Positions 56,930 through 64,000 of a stretch of DNA of 64,000 bases are shown one piece after another. The notes beneath the pieces are model-generated. The model had not been told where the DNA came from, made no database searches, and saw only the letters and a list, made by a program, of their open reading frames with translations. The stretch is taken from NCBI RefSeq assembly GCF_001458175.1, contig NZ_CYPW01000009.1:1-64000 (forward strand), in the 5' to 3' direction. Source of the stretch: Shimia marina (GTDB lineage Bacteria; Pseudomonadota; Alphaproteobacteria; Rhodobacterales; Rhodobacteraceae). Position numbers and translations under genes: made by a program. Numbering within the stretch: position 1 is the stretch's first letter; every line of letters starts with the position of its first letter.

Positions 56930-58741
56930 ATGGCACGTATACCTCTTTTGCAGATGAGTGATATCTCCCTGACTTTCGGCGGAGATCCCGTATTTGATCA
57001 GCTGAGCCTTGTGGTGCAGCCTGGCGACCGTGTGGCGCTGGTGGGGCGCAATGGGTCTGGCAAATCCACCCTGATGAAAGTCATGGCAGGGTTGGTGGAA
57101 GCGGATCGTGGCGACATCGTTGTGCCCCCTGGCGTGAGTGTCGGATATATGGAGCAAGATCCTGATATGACAGGATTTGCGACGCTTGGGGATTTTGCCT
57201 CTGCCAGCCTTGATCCGGGCGAACTCTATAAAGTGGAGCGCGCGGGAGAGGGGCTCAAGTTCGATCCTGCACGTCCGGTAGAGACAGCGTCTGGCGGGGA
57301 GCGGCGGCGTGCGGCGCTGGCGCGGCTGATGGCGGAGGCGCCAGAGCTGATGTTGCTGGATGAGCCGACCAACCATCTGGATATTGAGGCGATTGCCTGG
57401 CTTGAAAGCGAGTTGAAATCCACCCGCGCGGGCTATGTTCTGATCAGCCACGACCGCGCCTTTTTACGCGCTCTGACGCAGGCAACCCTTTGGATTGACA
57501 GGGGAATGGTGCGTCGTCAGGAAAAGGGATTTGAGGCGTTTGAGGCCTGGCGTGATAAGGTCTGGGACGAAGAGGACCTCCAACGTCATAAGATGGATCG
57601 TAAGATCAAATCCGAAGCCCGCTGGGCGGTGGAAGGCATCAGCGCGCGGCGCAAGCGCAATCAGGGGCGTGTGCGGGCGCTGAAGGATTTGCGAGCAGAG
57701 CGCGCATCCATGATCAAGCGCCAGGGATCGGCCGCGATGGAGCTGGCAGCAGGTCCGAAGTCTGGCAAAAAAGTGATGGAAGCCAAAGGCTTGTCCAAAG
57801 CCTACGATGGTAAGAGCATTGTGCGGGATTTCTCTCTGACGGTGCAGCGCGGGGATCGCGTGGCCTTTGTAGGGCCGAATGGCGTTGGGAAAACCACCCT
57901 GATCAAGATGCTGATGGGGGATGTCGTACCGGACAGTGGCACGGTCACTCTGGGCACCAATCTGTTGCCTGCGGTGTTTGATCAGGCGCGGGCCAAGCTG
58001 GACCCGGAGATGACCCTGTGGGACAGTCTGACGGGGGATCCTGAGATGCGGGTTTCGGGCAAAGCCGATCAGGTGATGGTGCGTGGAAACCCCAAGCATG
58101 TGGTTGGTTATCTTAAAGAATTTCTGTTTGACGACCGGCAGGCGCGGGCACCGGTGCGATCCCTTTCTGGGGGCGAGAAGGCGCGGTTGCTGCTGGCGAA
58201 ACTGATGGCCAAAGAGAGCAATTTGCTGGTCATGGATGAGCCGACCAACGATCTTGATGTGGAGACGCTCGATCTGCTTCAGGAATTGCTTGATGACTAT
58301 GATGGCACGGTTCTGCTGGTGAGCCACGATCGGGATTTTCTGGACCGTGTGGCGACAACAACCATCGCCATGGAGGGCAATGGGCAGGCTGTGACCTATG
58401 CGGGTGGCTGGTCTGACTATCAGGCGCAACGGCAGGAAAATGCGCCTATAAAGGTAGAAAAATCAAAGCTGAAGGCGGAAAAGGTCAAGCAGGAAAAAAC
58501 GGTATCTTCCGGGTTGAGCTTTACGGAGAAGCACCGGCTTGAGGCCTTGCCTGCAATCATGGAGCGGCTTGAGGCGGAGATTGCCAAGCTGGAAGAATTC
58601 ATGGCAGATCCGGAGCTTTTCACCAAGGAACCGGTTAAGTTTCAGAAGGCCACAGAGGCGTTGGTGGAGCGGCAGAAAGCCTTGGCGGAGGCTGAGGAAG
58701 AGTGGCTGATGCTGGAAGAAAAAGCGGAAAGCAACGGCTGA
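56930..58741 (+). CDS. uup: ABC-F family ATPase (Uup-type)
   Basis: 603 residues from the ATG at 56930. Two ATPase domains: Walker A at GRNGSGKSTLMKVM and GPNGVGKTTLIKML; signatures ASGGERRRAALARLMAEAPE and LSGGEKARLLLAKLMAKESN; Walker B with LLLDEPTNHLD and LVMDEPTNDLD. A linker of basic residues lies between. The C-terminal coiled-coil region (AEIAKLEEFMADPEL) is typical of Uup, a ribosome- and DNA-junction-associated protein; no membrane segments, so not a transporter. Confidence 0.92.
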   Translation: MARIPLLQMSDISLTFGGDPVFDQLSLVVQPGDRVALVGRNGSGKSTLMKVMAGLVEADRGDIVVPPGVSVGYMEQDPDMTGFATLGDFASASLDPGELYKVERAGEGLKFDPARPVETASGGERRRAALARLMAEAPELMLLDEPTNHLDIEAIAWLESELKSTRAGYVLISHDRAFLRALTQATLWIDRGMVRRQEKGFEAFEAWRDKVWDEEDLQRHKMDRKIKSEARWAVEGISARRKRNQGRVRALKDLRAERASMIKRQGSAAMELAAGPKSGKKVMEAKGLSKAYDGKSIVRDFSLTVQRGDRVAFVGPNGVGKTTLIKMLMGDVVPDSGTVTLGTNLLPAVFDQARAKLDPEMTLWDSLTGDPEMRVSGKADQVMVRGNPKHVVGYLKEFLFDDRQARAPVRSLSGGEKARLLLAKLMAKESNLLVMDEPTNDLDVETLDLLQELLDDYDGTVLLVSHDRDFLDRVATTTIAMEGNGQAVTYAGGWSDYQAQRQENAPIKVEKSKLKAEKVKQEKTVSSGLSFTEKHRLEALPAIMERLEAEIAKLEEFMADPELFTKEPVKFQKATEALVERQKALAEAEEEWLMLEEKAESNG

Positions 58742-58746
58742 AATCC

Positions 58747-58799
58747 ACGTCGGTATCGCGTCTGTATTGGGGCGGTACCGCGGAGGTGCGCGTTTTCTG
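58747..58799. repeat. Intergenic repeat copy B
   Basis: Resembles copy A at 4392-4463: GTCGGTATC, CGTCTGT, TTG, CGGT and GTTTTC blocks in the same order with a few changes. It lies directly after the ABC-F stop codon, so the two copies share a 3'-intergenic location. The ten-base terminal repeats of copy A are less clear here. Confidence 0.5.
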
Positions 58800-58845
58800 A
58801 ATATGTTGCGTCTGCGACGCCTGCTTCAGACCTTGGTAAGGGTTT

Positions 58846-59841
58846 TCAGCCTTGGGGCAAAAGCGGCGCGATGCGGGCCCATGCCCGTGCCTCAAAATCG
58901 GGGGCCTGCGGTTCCAGCATGTTCTGGCCCAAGAACCAGTAGAGATACTTTTCGTAGGCGCGCTTTGGATGAGGGTGGTCCGCGTTGCGCAGGGCTTTGC
59001 GCAGCTCCTGCGGCGTCTTAGCGATGGTCGCGATATGGCCGTAATCAGAGCGCGCGCAGAGGATCACGGGTTTCTTCTGCATCAAGGCTTCAAAGCCAGC
59101 GGCGGAATTCTGGGTGACCACCACATCTGAGGCGGCGGTGAGTGCGTGAATGCTCTTTTCTGACATTACAACATTGTCAAAGCGACGACAGATGCTGCGG
59201 TAGCGATTGGCCATGACCTCTGATTGTGCCGGATGCAATTTCACATAAACCCGTGCGGTGGTGCTTTTGGCGACGGTTGCGATCATTTGCTGGCCGTCGA
59301 GAAAATGCACCGGCGTCGCATAGCTGTCGATCTCTTGCAGAAAGATCACTGCACGCGCGGGTGGCAGAGGCTCTGTGGTTTGGGGCGCTTGGGAGAATTT
59401 GGAGATGTTCTCTCGCAGCATATGGCCTGTGACACCGTTGAAGAAATAACGCGCTTTCGCGGCGTCTACGCCCTCTGGTGAAAATTCTGCATTTGCCAGC
59501 GAAGAGTCCCAGTTCACCCCAAGCGGGTCGAGATACCAGAAGCCCCAGATATAGGAGGGCATGGCATAGAGCGCAGGACGGGCAATACGCTTGGTTTTGC
59601 CAAGGAAGATATGCGCGTGATCTGCGGTGCAGAGGGTTTGAGACACAGGGCTGTCATAGGGCACCGCATAGGTTTGATGCCCCATCTGCGTGGCTTTTGC
59701 CGCAATCTTTTGAACGAAATCAAATTTCCCGTCACAAAGTGAGACAAACCAGGTTTCTTCGGCATGAAAGATGAGGCTTGGCTGATCGGGCGCTCTGGTA
59801 GGCTTTGATGACTCCAAAGAGGGACTTAAAATTTCCAACAC
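58846..59841 (-). CDS. Capsular-polysaccharide-type glycosyltransferase
   Basis: 331 residues. The N-terminal half starts FHAEETWFVSLCDGKF; the C-terminal half has the CMP-Kdo-transferase-type nucleotide features VYVKLHPAQSEVM, VVTQNSAAGFEAL and KPVILCARSDYGH, as in KpsC/KpsS-like capsule proteins. No membrane segment. It would act at the inner membrane on a lipid acceptor. No other capsule gene is in the window, so it may be isolated or of another pathway. Convergent with the ABC-F gene. Confidence 0.7.
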   Translation of the reverse strand: MLEILSPSLESSKPTRAPDQPSLIFHAEETWFVSLCDGKFDFVQKIAAKATQMGHQTYAVPYDSPVSQTLCTADHAHIFLGKTKRIARPALYAMPSYIWGFWYLDPLGVNWDSSLANAEFSPEGVDAAKARYFFNGVTGHMLRENISKFSQAPQTTEPLPPARAVIFLQEIDSYATPVHFLDGQQMIATVAKSTTARVYVKLHPAQSEVMANRYRSICRRFDNVVMSEKSIHALTAASDVVVTQNSAAGFEALMQKKPVILCARSDYGHIATIAKTPQELRKALRNADHPHPKRAYEKYLYWFLGQNMLEPQAPDFEARAWARIAPLLPQG

Positions 59842-59917
59842 GTCGGGCTTTCAAATGGTCTGATCTGTGCACAAGCTCTGACGATGTTGTGGCCTGTTTG
59901 GTGGAAGAAGTACAGGC

Positions 59918-62077
59918 TCAGAAACGGGTGCGCAGCCCCAGCAGCAGAGCGGTTTCCTCGGCGTCGGCGATATGGCCGCGGTTCTGGGCATGGGCGAGGG
60001 AGATGCCGATATTGGTGCGCCGTGTCAGGGGGCGATGATAGGTCAGCGCCAGACGCACTTCGCGGCTGCGCGGGGCCAGATCGATGCGCACGTCCTGATG
60101 CCGTGTCGCGCCGTCGTGGGTGGCCACCGGCAAAGACAGCGATGTGCTGCCGGAGGCAATTGCAGCGGGCAGAGACAGGGAGAGCGACAGCGCGTCATTG
60201 GCGGTCAGAACATGGTCATGGGCATAAGACAGCGCAGTGGCGTTGAGCAGCACGTCGGCGGATTGCCCCAGATCGGAGCTTTCCTGCCCATAGGCATATC
60301 CCATGGCCAAGCTGAGGCGGGAGCTGTTGGTCAGAGCGGTTGAAAGCGTCATGTCCATGGCGGCCAGTGCTCCGCCGGAACCGCCATTCCATTCCGACAG
60401 CAGCGCAGCTGTATCAGCACCGTAGCTGGTGCTCAGTTGTAGGTTTGTGCGCCCAAGATCAAAGCCACGGGACAGACCAAAGCCAAGCGCATCCGTGCCG
60501 GAGGACTGGCCGTGGTAGAGCGTGAGATTGATGTCATCTGCGCCCAGCATCACCGGCAGGCCACGCTCTGTGCCAAAGAAGGCGGTTGCGGCGGTCGTGG
60601 GGCTTGGTGTGTGGGCAATGGTGAGCAGGTCCCGTGTGGAAAACAGCGGATCGGCCTGACGGGTGGCGACCAGCTGACCTGCGTTCACGGCAAAAGAGGC
60701 TGAGAGGGTATCGGTGCTTTGGATTTGCACTTTGGCGAGGGCGCGGGTTACCGCGTCGCCGCTGGCGCTGCCAGCAACGACGAGGGGTTTGCTCATGTCC
60801 AATACGGTGCCGTTTTCCATGGTGGCGGTGGCCCGTCCGATGGGCAGAAGGGCGGCGGCCACATCAAGAAACCCATGGCCCCATTCTTCGCTGTAGTTAT
60901 GCTCAAAGCCAGGGGCGAGTTCGACACTGCCTTCGGTGGTGAAGCCGTCAAATGTGTTATCTGCGGAGGCCAGAAGGCGCACACGCAGCTGTTGGTGGGT
61001 CATATTGGGGAAGGCCTCTGCGAGCAGGGCCAGGGCGCCGGAGACCGTGGGGGCGGCATAGGAAGTGCCGGTGCCAAACCCGTAGCTGCCGCTGCTATTT
61101 GCGGTTGCGCTTGTCCAGCTGCCATTGGCGGAGAGGCACCAAGCGGCGGCCTCCAGACAGGGCTCAGACACCCGGCGGGCGCCGACGACATCATCGCCGC
61201 TCGTTTCTGGCACGCCATTCACCACCGCGATCCAGCTCTGCTCCAAAGAGGGTTCAAACAGCGGCAGCGCTGGCATCAGGCCGGTGTTTGAAAAGTTGGA
61301 ATTGTTCGGCACGGAAAACACCACAATGCCCTCATCCGCATAGCTTTTGAGAGCATTGAGGTAAGCCCGCCCAGAGGAGGTGCCCAGAATGTTGTTGTAG
61401 TCAGAGCGGGTGGCGCGGGTGTTGGAAAAGCCCCAGGAGTTATTGAGGGCAACGGCCCCTGCGGCTTCGGCGGATTCGGCGGTGGCGCGCAGCTGGGAGA
61501 GGCTGTCAAAGCTGCCAAAGATGAGATCCGCCGCCGGGGCGACGCCGATCATATCATCAGAATTGCCCGCCGCGATGGAGGCCACGAAGGTGCCGTGGTC
61601 GGCTACGGCCAGACCAGACCCTCGGGTGATGGCGCGGCCGGAGAAGGCCTCATGGCTGGTCAGGAAGCCGTTGTCAGAGAAGGCAATCACCTGACCGGCG
61701 CCGGTCAGCCCTGCGGCGTGGGCGTAGTGAATGCCGGCATCAGAAAGGGGATTGCCCCCCAGTTCCACATCGATACCGCTGTCAAAACGGCCATTGCTGT
61801 TTTTGTCCACATAGCGGCCATCTGGCGCGGTTTGGCGGGTGTAGCGCGAATCCTGCCGGATCAGACGCGTGGCGCGGGCGCGTATGGGATCAAGGCTGTC
61901 GATAAAAGAGGTCAGTAGGGTGGTGCTGTCGGTGATGGGGAGAGAGGAGCTGCCGCCACTGCCGGACTGATTGCTGCTGCTGTCGCTGTCGTCGCCTTCC
62001 TCGCCGCCGCCACATCCAGCCAAAAGGAAGGGTGCCAAGAGAACGGTGGTCAACAGCAGGATTTTGCGCGGCATCAT
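59918..62077 (-). CDS. Lipoprotein subtilisin-like autotransporter
   Basis: 719 residues. A signal peptide ends in lipobox LLAGC (Cys22), followed by a low-complexity Ser/Gly/Asp linker. The subtilase domain has catalytic Asp135 (FSDNGFL), His161 (DHGTFVAS) and Ser339 (GTSYAAPTVSG), with the oxyanion Asn in LNNSWG. The rest (about residues 420-719) looks like repeated beta-strands with alternating polar and non-polar residues and ends in Phe (LGLRTRF), an outer-membrane beta-barrel ending. Lipidated subtilase autotransporters such as SphB1 and NalP are known; this resembles them. It may process surface proteins. A helix linker before the barrel is not clear. Confidence 0.85.
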   Translation of the reverse strand: MMPRKILLLTTVLLAPFLLAGCGGGEEGDDSDSSSNQSGSGGSSSLPITDSTTLLTSFIDSLDPIRARATRLIRQDSRYTRQTAPDGRYVDKNSNGRFDSGIDVELGGNPLSDAGIHYAHAAGLTGAGQVIAFSDNGFLTSHEAFSGRAITRGSGLAVADHGTFVASIAAGNSDDMIGVAPAADLIFGSFDSLSQLRATAESAEAAGAVALNNSWGFSNTRATRSDYNNILGTSSGRAYLNALKSYADEGIVVFSVPNNSNFSNTGLMPALPLFEPSLEQSWIAVVNGVPETSGDDVVGARRVSEPCLEAAAWCLSANGSWTSATANSSGSYGFGTGTSYAAPTVSGALALLAEAFPNMTHQQLRVRLLASADNTFDGFTTEGSVELAPGFEHNYSEEWGHGFLDVAAALLPIGRATATMENGTVLDMSKPLVVAGSASGDAVTRALAKVQIQSTDTLSASFAVNAGQLVATRQADPLFSTRDLLTIAHTPSPTTAATAFFGTERGLPVMLGADDINLTLYHGQSSGTDALGFGLSRGFDLGRTNLQLSTSYGADTAALLSEWNGGSGGALAAMDMTLSTALTNSSRLSLAMGYAYGQESSDLGQSADVLLNATALSYAHDHVLTANDALSLSLSLPAAIASGSTSLSLPVATHDGATRHQDVRIDLAPRSREVRLALTYHRPLTRRTNIGISLAHAQNRGHIADAEETALLLGLRTRF

Positions 62078-62224
62078 CAGGTCACCTCAGAACAAGTGCG
62101 GGTGATGGCAGGCTAGGAAACATCCCTTAAACAAGGCCCAATAATTGGGCGTTGGGTCCAATTTTAGAGAGATAGATGGCGCGGCGGCTTGTGTGGCTGC
62201 GTTACGACAAACGGTCTTGCAATC

Positions 62225-62243
62225 TGTGTAATGATATTACATA
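62225..62243. promoter_or_regulatory. Zur-like palindrome upstream of the COG0523 unit
   Basis: TGTGTAA-TGATA-TTACATA, a seven-base inverted repeat with one mismatch around a five-base centre, lies 150 bases before the small gene. It resembles zinc-uptake-regulator (Zur) boxes of alphaproteobacteria by its TTACATA half-site. This is inferred from the pattern and from the known link between Zur and COG0523 genes. Confidence 0.4.
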
Positions 62244-62392
62244 TCGAAAATGATCAGGCCAAGGATTTGGTCCCACCTGAGCCTGCCACGGGCGCGGCAC
62301 TGCCGGGCCTGTGACAGACCCAAGCCTTGTCCTGATCATCCCAGAGCGCCGGGCGAGAGCCTGCCTGTCAAAAAGTCAATCAGAGAGACCCT

Positions 62393-62623
62393 ATGTCCGT
62401 TATTCCCCAAACCTATGAAGACTGGGAGTATTGCATCACTGTCAAATGTGGCATTCCGTTGACTGCGGACTATGTGCAGGCGCGGATCGTGGCCTTGCAG
62501 GATGTGGAGAGCTATCAGACAGAGAAGTTTATCCGGCGTTGGGGGGCTGCGCATCATGCGCGCACGCTGCGTTGGTTTCAGCAGGCCGCCCAGCGGATTG
62601 AGACCGCCGGGCGCGACACATGA
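62393..62623 (+). CDS. Small cysteine protein coupled to a COG0523 GTPase
   Basis: 76 residues, no signal peptide. The conserved-looking centre has YCITVKCGIPLT (Cys14 and Cys19) and QTEKFIRRWGAAHHARTL with a pair of His. The stop overlaps the start of the COG0523 gene by four bases (ATGA), so they are translated together. I do not recognise a named family. The Cys pair and His pair could hold a metal, and the partner lacks its own cysteine metal motif. It may act as a metal acceptor or as a regulatory subunit; the sequence does not show which. Confidence 0.65.
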   Translation: MSVIPQTYEDWEYCITVKCGIPLTADYVQARIVALQDVESYQTEKFIRRWGAAHHARTLRWFQQAAQRIETAGRDT

Positions 62624-63879
62624 GCCGATCCTCAGAGCGATCTGCGCTGTCCCCATCGGCATCCTTATCTGAATCTGCAGCTGTGCCGGTCACGGTGCTC
62701 AATGGGTTTCTTGGGGCAGGGAAGACGACGTTGTTGCAGAGCCTGCTGGTGCGGGCCCGCCAACTGCCGCATGTGCGGTTGGGGGTGATTGTGAATGAGA
62801 TGAGCACGTTGGATGTGGACGGTGCCATTTTGGATGGCAGTGAAGTGCTGTCACGACAGGATGCACGGTTTGTTTCTATTGCTGCAGGGAGCATCAGCGG
62901 CCCTGAAGGTTTGGCGCAATTTGGCGCGGCGGTTGACAGGCTGCTGGCGGCGGATGTGACCCATGTGTTGATTGAAACCTCAGGGAGCACACATCCCTGG
63001 CCGTTGCTGGAGGCCCTTCGCTTCCATGATGATCTGCGCCTGCATGGGTTTCTGTCGGTGGTGGATTGCCTGACGCTGGCGCAGGACCATGATTTTGGCC
63101 GCGCCATTGTGCCGGGGGCATCGCGCAATCTTGCGGCAGGGAAGCGGGGCATCGAAAACCTGCTGGCGGAGCAGATCATGTTCTGCAACCGCATCCTGCT
63201 GAGCAAAATGGACCGTGTGGATCAGAGCGCGCTTCAAAGGATTGCTCAGGCGGTACATCCCATCAATCGCGGGGCGGATGTGATGGGGATGCAATGGGGC
63301 AATCTGCGGCTTGAGAGTATTTTGCAGATGGGGCCTTATGATCATGACCGGGTGGCGCAGTTGGGGGCGGAGCTGACCGCTTGGGATGTGGAACACGACA
63401 CCAGCTCTATGGCCAGCGCGGCGGATTACCGGATCGAGAGTGTTGTGATTGCGGATGCGCGGCCGTTTCATCCGCAACGCCTTTGGGATGTGTACAATCA
63501 TTATCTTGGCACGGGCATCTATCGCAGCAAGGGTTTTTTCTGGTTGCCCTCCCGAGATCAGTATCAGCTTTTGTGGAACCAGACGGCGGGCAGTGTCGGG
63601 CTTGAGGTGGTGAATTTCTGGAAAATTGCCACGCTGGAGGATGACAGCCTGAACCTGTTGCCACAGGAGCGTGCCGAGATGCGTCGGCGTTTGCAGGGGC
63701 AGTCGCAGGCTTTTGGGGACCGCCGCTGTCGGTTGACCGTGATTGGGGACCGGGACGGGCTTGAAGACTTTGCGACGGCTGTGCGCGCCTGTTTTTGCAC
63801 AGAGGCAGAGATTGCTGCATGGAAAGCGGGCGTCGCCTTTGAGGATCCTTGGCCAAAGACGCTGGTGACTCTGTCCTGA
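62620..63879 (+). CDS. COG0523-family GTPase lacking the CxCC motif
   Basis: 419 residues. The P-loop is NGFLGAGKTTLL (residues 28-39), the switch segment is VIVNEMSTLDVDG, and ETSGSTHP replaces the usual ETSG-x-x-x-P. At the place of the GCxCC metal motif there is GSISG (residues 90-94), so the Zn-binding cysteines of the family are gone. The C-terminal CobW_C-like domain (FWLPSRDQYQLLWNQTAGSVG) is intact. Family members deliver metal to target proteins in a GTP-dependent way; loss of CxCC suggests a different metal-binding or a non-metallochaperone role. Coupled to the small cysteine protein; the Zur-like site is upstream. Confidence 0.9.
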   Translation: MSRSSERSALSPSASLSESAAVPVTVLNGFLGAGKTTLLQSLLVRARQLPHVRLGVIVNEMSTLDVDGAILDGSEVLSRQDARFVSIAAGSISGPEGLAQFGAAVDRLLAADVTHVLIETSGSTHPWPLLEALRFHDDLRLHGFLSVVDCLTLAQDHDFGRAIVPGASRNLAAGKRGIENLLAEQIMFCNRILLSKMDRVDQSALQRIAQAVHPINRGADVMGMQWGNLRLESILQMGPYDHDRVAQLGAELTAWDVEHDTSSMASAADYRIESVVIADARPFHPQRLWDVYNHYLGTGIYRSKGFFWLPSRDQYQLLWNQTAGSVGLEVVNFWKIATLEDDSLNLLPQERAEMRRRLQGQSQAFGDRRCRLTVIGDRDGLEDFATAVRACFCTEAEIAAWKAGVAFEDPWPKTLVTLS

Positions 63880-63966
63880 GCGATTTGTGCATATCTGGAG
63901 ATTGCACCTGGGCAGCAACTGTTCCTAAGGTGCGGCAGATTTCTTTTGCCACGAGAGGGTGATCTC

Positions 63967-64000
63967 ATGACGCGTCGGACGGCCATCGCAGGTGCGGAAA
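63967..64000 (+). CDS. Start of an unidentified gene, truncated by the window edge
   Basis: An ATG preceded by GAGAGGG begins MTRRTAIAGAE and runs off the window. Eleven residues are too few to identify it. It could belong with the COG0523 unit, 87 bases upstream. Confidence 0.45.
   Translation, partial: MTRRTAIAGAE

Overview
The window looks like chromosome of a Rhodobacteraceae (Roseobacter-group) alphaproteobacterium. This is inferred from gene order and protein features: the order dgt-argS-SPOR protein-nagZ-scpA-scpB, the minus-strand run rpmF-plsX-fabH-ihfA-MerR-type regulator with a DUF177 gene beside it, the long two-domain dCTP deaminase, the oxyR/katG pair, and a glycine riboswitch in front of gcvTHP. 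No database search was run, so genus is not claimed. Most of the window is ordinary, moderately GC-rich core genome. Several short accessory or decayed patches lie between core blocks.

Layout. 1-1840: right end of an integrated element, with an AlpA-like excisionase and a tyrosine recombinase whose 5' end carries an apparent one-base frameshift. 2230-5725: a 52-residue membrane miniprotein, metG and an MFS transporter. 5899-6605: a small two-gene insert (a SLATT-like membrane protein plus a hydrophilic partner). 6632-9849: divergent oxyR and katG. 10018-11618: an AT-rich three-gene unit (a peptidoglycan-binding/lysozyme-like protein and two lipoproteins that share a repeated motif). 11883-14521: an arylsulfatase with a divergent LysR regulator. 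14569-17340: glk, a di-haem peroxidase, and two gene remnants that read as the decayed ends of a sugar ABC ATPase and of xylose isomerase. 17341-21040: copper module copA-cueR with its operator, then a ZIP transporter. 21127-32390: GFA protein, leuA, a short-chain dehydrogenase, a MORN-repeat protein, nadE, a diguanylate cyclase, gltX, a Tat-exported metallo-hydrolase, a ChaC-like protein and an NsrR-like regulator. 32488-37229: glycine riboswitch and gcvTHP. 37333-42467: a YbbA/YbbP-type exporter divergent from a TesA-like esterase, xthA and erpA. 42561-49439: dgt, argS, SPOR, nagZ, scpAB and a small basic protein. 49465-56897: dcd, tRNA-Pro(GGG), the MerR-type regulator, ihfA, fabH, plsX, rpmF, DUF177, BamE and OlsB. 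56930-64000: an ABC-F ATPase, a capsule-type glycosyltransferase, a lipoprotein subtilase autotransporter, and a two-gene unit made of a small cysteine protein and a COG0523 GTPase that has lost its CxCC motif, preceded by a Zur-like palindrome.

How parts work together. OxyR and KatG form a peroxide-response pair. CueR and CopA form a copper-efflux pair whose MerR-type promoter is directly visible. gcvT, gcvH and gcvP make the glycine cleavage system under glycine sensing. plsX, fabH and rpmF form the usual lipid-initiation/ribosome cluster. NagZ and the SPOR protein act on the cell wall, and ScpA and ScpB act in chromosome segregation.

The most interesting candidates for undescribed biology are the COG0523/cysteine-miniprotein unit at the right end, the lysozyme-like/lipoprotein unit at 10-11.6 kb, and the SLATT-like two-gene insert at 5.9-6.6 kb.
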